This document shows, one piece after another, positions 38,001 to 50,500 of a stretch of DNA of 64,000 bases. Where the stretch lies: the NCBI RefSeq assembly GCF_036417845.1, contig NC_089982.1, forward strand, positions 61,765,684-61,829,683, in the 5' to 3' direction. The notes beneath the pieces are model-generated. The model saw only the letters and a program-made list of their open reading frames with translations, searched no databases and was not told the DNA's origin. Each line of letters opens with the position of its first letter. Within the stretch, counting starts at the first letter, position 1. The DNA comes from Apteryx mantelli (Eukaryota > Chordata > Aves > Apterygiformes > Apterygidae). The position numbers were made by a program, and so were the translations under genes.

Positions 38001-41000
38001 GGCTGCTTCACCTGTTGTCATCTTAGTTTGCTTATAGTCATGAAAAATGCGAAGTCCATCTTCATTTTATTGTGTATCATAGACTTTTTGGTTTGAATCA
38101 ATGCTAACAAGAGGAAAACGTATACATATTGATTTACTTATTTTATGATGATTATCGTAGCTCTGATTTACTTCTGGGGAGATTAGTTCATTTCTCTTAT
38201 CCTGGTAATATAGGAGCATCTTTTGAAATAAGCGTATTTTACATTTAGAACTTGGTGTTATCCCTGGCCTTCCCAGAGGTGTGATGCATCAAGTTTTAAT
38301 CTACTAGAAAGTTAAATAACTTGACTGGAAAAACCAGATGTCATCTGTGAATCAAATCAAACTCACCTGTAAAGTGTTCATTGCCTCATGTATCATCAAA
38401 GGAATGTCCTTTATTTCAAGTATCTCTCTGCCTCAATCTGGTCTGCATCTGGTAGTCACTCCCCCTCACCTCTCTCAGTGTAAACAGGAAAGTTAGATGC
38501 CTTTCATCGTTATGGGTGCATTACGGGGAAGAAATAGTGCCTGTGGCATATTGGTTTTATGAAGTCATCTCTTTGAATCATTTAACTAGGTATGTTGGAC
38601 TTTAGGGCAGTTGTGAAAGGATTTGTGTGTTTTCTGTTTGTTTGTTTTTTTGTTTTTTTGTTTTTTTTTCTTTTTTTGTATGATGGGCATTATTTATTGA
38701 CAACAATATACATTGTTGTCAGGAAAAGAGAAGGTTTTCCCCAAGTGGCCATACTGGAGAAAAGGTAACCTGACAGTCAGTCGTCATTGTATATGTTACA
38801 TTTATTTTGTTAGGTAGAATAAAAATGAAATCAAACCTGGCTTTGTTTTATTTCATACAATATAATACACAACTTTCTCAGATTCCATGTGCAGTGTTTG
38901 TTCTTACTGTTTTTTCTGTCAAAGAAAATCAGTTGTATAAGCAGCAATATTATAAAAAGTTAAAACAGATTTAATTTGATTCCATAAAGTAAATGAAACT
39001 CCTGACGACAAGAGCCAGGCCACAACCAGTAGTTAAATTCTCCCAAATTACTACTATTTCCTTTTTTCGTTTTTTTTTTTTCCCTTCTCCCCTCATGTGA
39101 TACATTGTTAGTAGTGAATAGACGGTAATGCATTCTTTGTTGAGACGTCATAATACTTTAACAGGCTTTGTTTCTACTTTTCTTTTGGAACCACTCTTCA
39201 AAGATTTCTAAAGCCATCAGGTTGCATCTCAATGGCAAGTTGAGACCCTGTCTTTCCTGCAGGTTTTGATTTAATACATGAAAGGGATGCACCACAATAA
39301 TAATAAAAATCCAAAGGAATAGAAAACCTCTTTGAAAACAAATTATATAGGCTTATTAAAATTTCTAGTGCAACAAACCCAAACTCTACTTTCTCATTAG
39401 AGTTCTCTCTCTCTTTTTGGGAGGAAAAACGTCATTCTGTGCCATCCTGAGAAATTGACTGTTTGCTTCTTGTAGGATAATTTTATTTTTTTATTTTTTT
39501 TAAATAAGTGTTCTCTTATTTTAGATGAGCTTTTGGTCTTGAACAGCAAATAGGGTTTAAAAAATTATAGTAGAATTAAAACTTGTCAGACTTGAGCCTA
39601 AAAGTCATGCTTTTCTTTTCACAGCTGGAGAGACAGCTGCATGAAGATGAAGAATTTGCTAGAACTTTGGCTATGTTGGATGAAACTCCACAGAAGAAAA
39701 AGGTTGAATTCTTTTTAAACTTTAGTTTTAGAAATTAGATTGGTAGGATTGTTCTAGTTTAGGCACCTAAACTTTGTTTTGAGACTTCCAGGCACAAATG
39801 CCCTTAAGAACAGCAAGGAGGTGTTTGTATGAAAAGAACATGCTCATACATTCTCCCCGGGTTTTCCTCACTTAGTAAATCACTCAGCTGACATTTTGTA
39901 TCTTTGTGCTATTTCCCTTGAAACTTAATTCTAAGTTCTAATTCTGGTTAACTTAACCTAATTATTAGTGGGTATATCAAAGCCGTTTCATCTCCTCTTT
40001 ATTATTCCCTCCACTAGAGGAATTTATCTTTGTTATGATAACTGTATTTGTCCATAATTTTAATCTTAAAATGAACAGATCATATAATCTTTACATTGTC
40101 TGGCAAAAGAGGACTTCAGTGTTGCATTACTGCAGAAGGAGGATAGACTGTTCGATATTGCCTTAACTGCTGTCTTAACTGTTGAAATCTGTTTCAATTG
40201 CTCATCATCTTATCAAATATGTACTTGAATGCAAATAATTTAGTTAAAATCATTCATGAAAAGACTTTCAAAGTTTACAAGACCCCGGATCCTAGTTTTT
40301 AAAGAAAGTAGCTTTTGTGGTATGGCATTCAAATCCTCATAATCACATTGCTGAATCAGACTGAAGGTCTGTCCTGTCCAGTGTTTAGTTTCTGACAGCA
40401 GATAAAAGCATATAGCTGAAGGAGTATAAGAATGGGGCGATCTCCTTAGAACTTTCCCATCCTCCAACCTCTTACAATTTAATGTCTTGTTACAGATGTG
40501 ACTTATGTATTTAGAAAACCTCAGTGGGTTTCTTTTCTATGAGATTGTCCCCTTGAACCGTCCAAGCTAGCATCTGTGACATGCTGAGATGTGGTGTAGA
40601 ACCAGTTTCAAATCTAAAGAAATGTATGCACTATAGAGCATCAAAGAACTTGGGCATTGGAAGTGGCATAGCTGTGGCAGAAGGGAGCACATCCCATAGG
40701 TTAATTTTTTGCATAGTAAGTTATTTCATGAGAGCTCTACATAACAGCTTCTGGAATGCACTGTATTATAGGTATCCATGTTAAGCCTCCCACAGGGTAG
40801 TGTACTGTAGCCTCTGAAATACAAATAAAGAAAGCTTAAGGGTGTTTCATAAAAAAAGTATCAAAGCAAATTGGAATGTTAGTTTTGTCTTTGCTAAAAA
40901 ATGTAGCTGTCTGTCAGCTTAAAAATGGGTGCATAAGAGATACAATTGACCAAGAGTCTTTATTTTGCCAATTTCTTGCCATGTGTAAGCTTTTAATTCA

Positions 41001-44000
41001 TCTCAGATTAGTGGGACTACCTGTCTCTTTAGCACCTGAAGTGGAGTGAGTTGCTTTAAGATGCATGCTTTAGATCAGCTATAGATAGTCTTTGTTTCAA
41101 GAGAACCAGATCCAGCAAAATGAGTCAGTGGGACAGCACAAGTGAAAAGTGAAGGGGAGGAAAAGGAAGGAGGAGAATATTGCCCTCACCTTGAGAGATG
41201 GGGCAAGCAGGGGTCTCACGAGTTCTGAGCCCCGCGCCGGGGTTGGGATGTGCTCTCCCACTTCTCTCAGCTTGTGGTATAAGGCACAGGATTACTCCAG
41301 ACACAGTAAAATATTTGCTGTGTTATACATCAGGGCTCTCAAAATTTAGGATTGCTACTTTGAATTAGCAAATATTAGTACTTCTAGACTATTTGGTGAA
41401 CTGATTAGGATCAAAATTTACTGTAACTTAGAAGTTTGTCTCTCCTTTGACTTAAGGAGCAATTGCATTTATGGCTGAGAGTAGAACTTGCTCATCTGCC
41501 TGCCAGCCTTTGATAGAGGTTATATTTTGGCCTGTAGTAGGGATCAACTTCTTAAATGTATCATCCAGTCTGATGCGCTTAAACAGTGAGAAAACTCAGG
41601 GGTCTTGATTTAGTCATAGGGCAGCACACACATCTCTTACTTTGGCATTATTTGTTGATTTAGGCTCGGAAAGATTCAGAAGAAGAGCAAACAGTTTTGA
41701 GCACCGAGAGCAGTCCTAACGTGACAGAAAGATATAAACGATCGCAAAAAGGTAGAACACGGAATATAGAAAATATTTCACCAGTCTATAATATTATGAT
41801 ATATTTTTATATATGTATTTCCCCCTTTCCCCCTTTCTTAGTGAAAGCAACCAACTCAACAGATCAAGCGAAGAATTATACTGTAAAGGAGCAAACTACA
41901 TCTGAAAACTCGAAAGGATCTCATTTGCCCTTCCAATCATCTGATGGTAAAATAGCAAGAGAGTTGATAGATAAGACCTTGCCTTTGAAACCTAGCTCTA
42001 AACTTGTGGCTCTGAAACAAAAAGAAGAGAGCACTGAGAAGGAAAGAGGTGCTCGAAGTGTGTTATCGAAAGAAAAAAATGCTTCAGGGAAAGAAGAGAA
42101 GAGAACACCAAAGAAGCAGAAAATTTCTCCCAAAAAGCCTGAGGTAGGTGCTATCAAAAGAATTTAATTGATTTGACTGTTTGCAGGAAAAGAGTTTTTA
42201 TTATTATTATTTTTTTTTTGTGTGTGTGTGTCACTACTGTAAATTGGTAGTTTGAATCTTTTGGGTGGTTTTTAAGAAATCAAAAAGGAATATGATCTAG
42301 AGTGTGTGGTGTGTGTTTTTTTTTTTTTTTTGTATAATTGTCTGGATCTGTAGCTGTAGTTACTGAATGCACTTTAGCAGTTTAGTGAAAGCTTCAAAAT
42401 GTTCTTTGTATTTTTAGGATTAAAAATAATCCAATTTTTTGATACTTAAAGTTGAGTAATTCAAAATGTGATTGGGAGTGCTGATAAAACCTGCATACCT
42501 GGATAGTCCTGATGGTCAAACATCAGGCATTGCTTACCATGTCTGGTGTATTTCACAAACGGAAGATCTTTTTGGTACAGACAACAGTTGCATTTGGAAA
42601 GGGGGAATCTGTGACTTCTGTTTTTGTGACTTTTTTTTTTCCTAACGAGCTTAAAAATCTCCAAAAAGTAGAAATGAAGTAGTTTGTATGTGAATGTAGG
42701 TTTTGTCTACACCTGATTGTTATTCTGGAATAAAATAGGATATAAATTTAAAGCAAGGATTTCTGAATTGAATGAACATGTACATGTGGAGCACAAATGG
42801 ATCTACATAAAATCAAGAATAAACTTGGGTACATATTTTTTAAAATTTCAGATTTTTTTGGAAGTCTTTATCAAAGCTTTTTTTTTTGCGGTTTAGTAAA
42901 TCAAAACAAACGTTTGAACTTCCTTCTTTTTTAGTGCATAAAAATGACTTGGAAACTGTGCTTGTGTTTGAGTGTTTCATTGTTTATATCTCTATTTTAT
43001 TTCTGCCAAAGTCTGTAAGTCCTGAGGACTCTGAAAAGAAGCGAATAAATTATCAGGCCTACCGAAGCTTCCTAAATCGTGAGGGTCCGAAAGCTCTGGG
43101 CTCAAAGGAGATACCTCGAGTAAGTTTGGCTACAGCAGAATTCGTGTGTTGTGTATCATGGACTTCCAGTTATAAGTGATCTGACAAGCATCAACTAAAA
43201 TAAATATTTTAAAACTTGTTTTTTCCAGATAGGAAATACATATTGGAAGAAGCTAAATTGTAATGCAAAGCAGTGCCTAAATTTAATGAATGTATAATTT
43301 GCTCAGAAGTGATAGTATCTGGTTTATGAAGTGATGATGGAAAATAGTTGCTGGTTTTAAAAAGTTGAAGGTTGCTATCACGCATTTCACTGACAGCTAT
43401 GGCTGAAGCACAGGGTGTTTAGAGTAATACTTCTGTTGTCTCTATGTCCTGTCGGTTAAACAGATGTGTGAAGCTTTGGTAGCTATCCTTTTTAACATTT
43501 TTTTTGTCTTCTAGAACTATTCTCTGTCTAGGTAGTGTAGATACATTTTATGTTTCATAGAGTACTTGGCATGGTAGCAGTTTACAAATTTTTGTTTATA
43601 ATGGAAAGGTACTTGGTGGAATTGCATCAGTTAATGGCATTTTCTGCAATGTTGTGGTTCTCAGGGAGCTGAAAACTGCTTGGAAGGCCTGACGTTTGTA
43701 ATTACGGGAGTTCTGGAGTCTATTGAAAGAGATGAGGCCAAGTCTCTGATTGAACGTTATGGAGGAAAAGTAACTGGCAATGTCAGCAAGAAGACAAACT
43801 ATCTGGTTATGGGACGAGACTGTGGCCAGTCTAAATGCGAGAAGGTGAGCATTGCTGTGCCTGCACTAAGTAGAAGTGAAATTGTGAATTGTTCCTATCT
43901 TACCTTTATTGTTTTTTTTGGTTTTTTTTTGCCTTTGGGTTTTTTTTTTTTCCAGTGCCCTTTCCAAAAAGAGGCAGTACTACAAACAAAAAGTGTATGT

Positions 44001-44519
44001 TAAAAAGTTGCCTTGTATTCCCCCCCCCCCCCCCCCCCCGGAGGGAAAAAAACCACCCTGTTTCTACTTGTTTATGCTGCTAATTTTAGCAGCAGTTTGG
44101 TGTGATGTAGACACTGCCTTCCTCTTTTTTGCCTGTTTTGCTTGACAGGCTGTCAGGGCTCCATTGTATGTGTAAATGTAGGCATAACGTTTCTAATGCA
44201 AGTTCTCTATTCTGCTTGAATAGCAGGCCACGCACCAAAACTTCGGGACTGGCTCTTAGGGGTGTATTTTCAACACAAGTATTATGCCAAATGTATTTGT
44301 TATGGCTAGTCATTAGCACTAAAGAGGCAAACTGTTCCATGAGATGTAACACATCTTGGAGTTGTGGTGAAGGTGGAATTGAATCTCGGTGCCTGCAGCT
44401 AATGCTGTAAATGATTAAACTCTCACTGCAGTATGGTATTAGATATCTTATTTCAACTTAGACACTTTATATATGTGTGTGCATATATATATGTGTGTGT
44501 GTGATTATATATATATGTG

Positions 44520-44577
<58 letters not shown>

Positions 44578-47500
44578 GTCCTTAGCCCACCTCCAGTATG
44601 TAAACAAGTTTCTAGTGTGTTGTATTTACTAAGTGATTGAAATACCACTATTTTGCTGGAATATTATCATCATCTTGTTTAATGCTTGGGGTATCTTTTT
44701 CAGCGAGGAACAATCACTTCTTTACCCTCCTCAAACTACATTTGTTATTTAAATGTGTAAGTTATAAATCAAATCTATATAGATTATAAAAATAAAACAA
44801 AGCCCTGTAATGCAGCAATGTAACATGCATGTGTAGGGTTTTTTCATTTTTTGTGTTTTTTGCCATTATTTTTGTTCCTAAACACAATCCTTACAGGAAA
44901 GGACTTTGCTGAAATGGATTATGTAATTCTCTTTGACCTTGCTTCTAATTTTTGTTTTGGCTCCAGGCATCAACTTTAGGGACAAAAGTTATTGATGAGG
45001 ATGGCCTGTTTGATCTTATTCGAACTATGCCAGGCAAAAAGTCCAAATACGAACTGGCGGCTGAAACAGAGGTTTGCCTAAAATAAACTTAGGGGTTGTA
45101 TGGTGTCGTGTGGTGGGTTTATTTGTTTATATTTATTCAAAGGAGCTGTTCACGGTAGCTTCAGAGTTGTTTGTTCCAGTAATAGTAATTCTATGATTAT
45201 CAGTTTGATCTTCTCCGTTAAGAGTCTTGAGAATGGAAATTTTATATTTATGTTTTAAGACTTCTACTTTGGACTAATGATCTCTTTCTAACCTTTCATT
45301 TTTCTGCTCTGGCACATTTTTTATTTTAAATATCTGACTTGGGGGTAGTTGTACCTTTCTACATAGTGTCAGTTTTGACACAATCTTATTGTTTTTTGAA
45401 ATAAGTAATTGTGACTTTTCACAGTTATTAAACTGCAAATAAAACATATGCCAGACTGGAAATAATATATGTGGTACTCAGATGGGTCCAATATAAAATT
45501 GTACTGTAAACTTGGGATGTAAACTGTACTTTACCATATGTAAACCATATGTATAGATAATGGATACTGTCTTTATATGGTACTTGAACTAATACTAATC
45601 AAGGTAAATTTCTCAGGAAATACTATAAAAATGGTAAAAACATTTTTATACACAGTTAGATCTAGTCTGTAGTGGCTGGTAAAATCTTGTTAAAACTTCT
45701 ACTAGCTCTAACACATTTCCCATTCAGTATGGACTCTGGCATTTCTGATGTGGCTATACACAAATTGTTGTATAAATGTTCAGTTGTTATCCTAAGTAAA
45801 AGTAAGTCCATTTAAGTTTTTGTACTGTAAATAGCTGGTGTGCTTGCTAGCCTTACTCTCACTGCCTTTGAGTTATTTTTGTTTTGGGCTGAACACTTTC
45901 TGCTTAATTTTTTTTTTTTTAAACAACAACTGTGGTTCTGTTTGAAAGTGTGCATGTGAAGAGTGTTTCCTTTTTGGAAAAAGGGTTGTTGCCTGTTCCT
46001 CCTCCTCTTATCCAAGTGCTCCTAGTGTTAATATTTTATGTGTTGGGGCTTGGAAACGCTGTCTCATGAGTTGTGCGTCTGGGCCTGGCCCATGCTTTCC
46101 AGCCTGGCAGTTGTCACTGTTGTATTGCTCCTTTTAGCAATGCATCAGGCCCCGCGCGTGTGGCACTGCTGGAGCTTGGACGGCTCGTGGAAGGGGCGGA
46201 ACATTTCCTGCCCCTCTCTCTCTTGTGGGTTGGGCTGCCAGATGCCAGGTGACATCCTCTTTAGCAGTGGTTTATTTTTCAGAGGAATATTTTTGATCTA
46301 CTGTTGAGATGCTCTATTTATTTCCCAATATGTAAGCTTTGTTCGTTTAAACCCTCCTATACACGTGTTCACAGACTGCATGTTTATTTACTGAGTAATT
46401 TTTTTTTTAATTTCTCTTTAATTTTCTCTTTCCCATGTTTTTTTCCCCCCCTTCCCACCCCAAGGCAAAAAAAGCAGAGTCAAAACATGAAAAGACACCA
46501 CAGAAAAGTGAAGCTGGAAGAAGAAAATTTAGTCCCCTCAAAAGAGAAGCTGATAACAAAAAAAAGAATCCTACTCCTGATAAAGGAGGTACCTTCAAAT
46601 CTGTTAAGAAAGAAACTACTGCTGTTCGAAAACTTACAGACTTTAAACAGCAAACTGTGGAGAAGAAAGAAACCCCAAAGCCTGAGGGGACCTTGGTTTC
46701 CGAGATGACTGAAGATGGAACAGAGAGGTTACTATGGGTAGATAAATACAAGCCTACATCTCTTAAGGCAATAATTGGACAGCAGGGTGAACAAAGCTGT
46801 GCCAATAAACTGCTTCGATGGCTCCGAAACTGGCACAGGAATACTTCTGAAGACAGACAAGGTGAGCAGCACAGTTAACTTCTGTCCGTGGTACAGGTTC
46901 TTCCATGCCAATCAGACTGCTCAGTTCCATATGCTGATAAAGGGGGTGTGTGTGTGTGTGTGGCAGGAGAGTGACTCTAGAAATCTGGAATGAGGTTTAA
47001 GTATTTTTAGCGGCAGTTGAGCCTGAGGACAGTTGTCTATTTACTGCCCTTCCCCCAGAAAACAAAGCACCAAGCCCTGTCTGAATATGTGTTTTAAATT
47101 TCTTGGTATTCTTAAATGTACTGTTTTCTTCCAGAAGAATTCAAAATAGCCTAGTAGTAATGTATATTAAAATGGCCTCACATTCACTCTGAATGTCTCT
47201 TAATGAGAAAGAATGTTGGCCAGTGCTAACCTCTGCACATGGGGAACATATGGGATGGCAAGATGCCTGGGGAAGAGATGAACTGTTAAGGTCCTGGTTC
47301 TGGCTGACAAGCAGCCCATGTCACATATAGTGTGTAAATCTGTAGACAGTGTTGTTCTTTTCTTTTTCCTTCTTTGTATGTGTGACAAAATAGTATATAT
47401 GCTTAACTGCAGCTATAATGTTTTTTCCTTTTTTTTTAATGATATAGTTGTCAGAAAATTGCTGAAATATTTGTAGTTATTACATCAATAGCACGTCTAA

Positions 47501-50500
47501 TACTTTTCAGTTTAGAATCATGGTGAATCTTAAATTAAGTGGTTTAAACTGCATTTCCCCAAATACTTAAGATGTGGACAGATATTTTTGATATCCATAA
47601 CAACTATCACAAGAGCTTTTCTGTTTTTAAAGCTTGATATCTTTAAAGGTTTGCATAAAGTATATAGCTTTTTAGTAATATATACCTAGGTAAATCCTGG
47701 AATCTTCTTTTATAGCAAAAAACAATAAATTTGGAGGCAAAGATGATGGTACTAGTTTTAAAGCAGCATTACTTTCTGGTCCACCAGGAGTTGGTAAAAC
47801 TACTACAGCTTCTTTAGTTTGCAAGGTGAGTTTATATTAATGTTCATTCCCAAACAAGTATTTGTTACTGTGTTGATTCTGTAACTGGATGTGTCCAGGT
47901 GGATTTCCCCTGAAGTATAAGGGTTCACTCCCAGTCAAGTTCCACCTACTCAGAACAGGGTTACAGATGACATGATATGGATATTTAGGTATCTTTATTT
48001 CAGGTCTGAGGCAGGAATATAGCAGTGGGTGCCTGCACTTCTTTCTGTTTATTGAAAGGAAGCTTGTCTGAGTATGTTGACCAATTGCTGTAATGGTTTT
48101 CAAAAATTGTGAACGTTTAACACTACTTCCGCAAATCAGAGAATATTTGCACTAAATTTAACAGAAGTAGAATTATCACAAGCTCTTTGAAAATTCCATA
48201 CAAGCAGACTTGTGATTTTTATACATATGTGTGTGTATGTGTTTAAAAAAGACACATCTTTCCTGAACTTGTTGCTATTCAAATACTCCAGGGTGAGAGA
48301 AGTTGACAGGGCTGTGTGTTCATTTCTAAACACAAGTTTAGAAATTTTTTGTGAACTTAGTGGAGCACAGTGTTCCTCAAACTGTGTCATGAGCTTGACG
48401 GTCATCAGAATTGCCCGAGGACTGTATATTGTGGAAATACTTTCAAAACTAGAAAAGTGAAGAAACTATTAAAATGTAGTATTTTAACTTAATGATATTT
48501 AATATCAGTTACTAATAGGATATTGTAATGTGTTACAGACTTTGTTTTTCTGAGCTGAGCTCTCTGCAGGGCACGTCACCGTGCTCCACAGACGTAACCA
48601 GCGGAACCGGGCTGTCCCAACTGCAATGCCCGAGCGGCGCGCAGCTCGCCGCTGCAGCCCTGGCATGTGCCTGGTGTCAGGAGGCCGCTGCTGCAGGCGT
48701 GCCTGCGTCAAGTCCCTTCAGGGACTGAATTGCAGCACAGACCCATTCCAAAGTGAAGTGGTAGCACTGCTGGAGGAGCCATGTGTTTTATAGCTGTTAA
48801 CTAGTTAAAAGCTTTTTGTTCCCTCAGCTTTCTGAGGGATATGGTATGTTTCTTGTCATGATTCTGCATGTGAAGGTTTTGATATACAATGGAAATACCA
48901 TGGAGCTTGGTTAGCCCTGCCTTATAGTTCTGTTTCTATCCCTTATGGCAGTTTCACTTATCTCTCACAGCTAAGTCTGTGCCTCTGATTTTTTGCAAAA
49001 CCTTAGTTCTCTTTTGGGCATATCTGTTCAATGTCTGGTTACAAATATTTTTGGAGTGTGAGAGAAGAGAGTATGAGGGGAAGAAAGGAATCAAAGCCAC
49101 CAATTAGATCTGGAAACAGTGTTGTAAGAGCTTTCTTCTGGAACTTTGAAATGTTGTTCCTAATTCTGAGTATGCTGATGCTCCTAATGATCTGTATTCT
49201 CATTTTTCTGTGCGGTTTGTGTGTTTGGATTAGGAACTGGGGTATAGTTATGTGGAGCTGAATGCCAGTGATACTCGCAGTAAGAACGGTCTAAAGGAAG
49301 TAGTTGCTGAATCGCTTAACAACACCAGCATCAGAGACTTCTGTTCTGGTACGTTTATTGTTTGAAGGAGGGTTTTTGTTCTGTTAAGAGTCTAGTTACA
49401 GGAGGGACAGAGCTTCTTCATTTCATGACAAAGTTAGGAACTGAAATTGCTCATTCTGTAGAGGGAGCAGGCTCATATTTAATAGGGATGGTTTAATTTA
49501 GCAAGATGTTCTATTTCATCTTCAGGGTAGCATTAAACTGCTATTTAGGGAATCAATTCTTAATAAGCAGAAACTACACAAACTACTATTTGCTCTAATT
49601 GCTCTTCTGTTGCATAGTACTTAATTCTTGGAAAAGGACATGAGGTACAATCAGCTCTATTCTGTGAACATACTGTTGTGATTACACAAGGGGCAGAGCA
49701 AGAGGTTCATCAGCATCTCAAGTTGTCTAGGCTTACCTATGCTATAGAGGATTGGGTAAACCTTTGAGCAAGACCCTATTGTATTCCCTTGAATAAAATA
49801 ATCTATTGCAGTCTCATTTTCTTGTCTATATTCATTTTCAGGTACATCCTCATCAGTTAGTGGGAAACATGTATTGATCATGGATGAAGTGGATGGTATG
49901 GCAGGCAATGAAGACAGAGGAGGGATTCAGGTGAAACTGCTACAATTATTAACTAATACTATTGCTAAAAGTTCATACTGTATATCAGCCCAAAATACTT
50001 AGTCTGCTGTCCTTAACCCATAAACTGTACTATAGAGATTTCTATCTGACCCATTTTATAAGATTACCTTCGCGTAAGAAGACTTATGCCTTAGTAGAGT
50101 AAAACAGACACTCCTGATACATGTGTGTGTGCGCGTGTGTGTAATTACCTCAGGTGCGTGTGCTGTAGATGTTTACTCTTGGGCAGGTGAATTTAACTCA
50201 AGTTCTCTGTGGCTGACTTTTACCTGCAGTGAAAGATTTGTAATCTAGCTGGGACAATTACTGCCTCCAGTAGGCAGTAACACTGAATAAATAATGTGCT
50301 ACTGTCAATATTATACTTTGTTCTCCTTTGCAGCTTTAGTTTTAACTTTTAAAAATTTCCTATGGTCATACGCAGTACTACCCTGACGGTAAAGGACATG
50401 CAGATCTTTAGCTCAGATACAGACGTTTACGTTGCGGGAATATAAAGTTGAACTGAATTTCACTTTTGTTAGAGGAGATGAAGTTCATTTATGGGAAACC

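Noticed and set aside
48212-48793. Overlapping plus and minus frames of 66-82 codons in intron 14.
   Set aside because: They coincide with the CpG-rich block or its flanks, in several phases, with no conserved residues.
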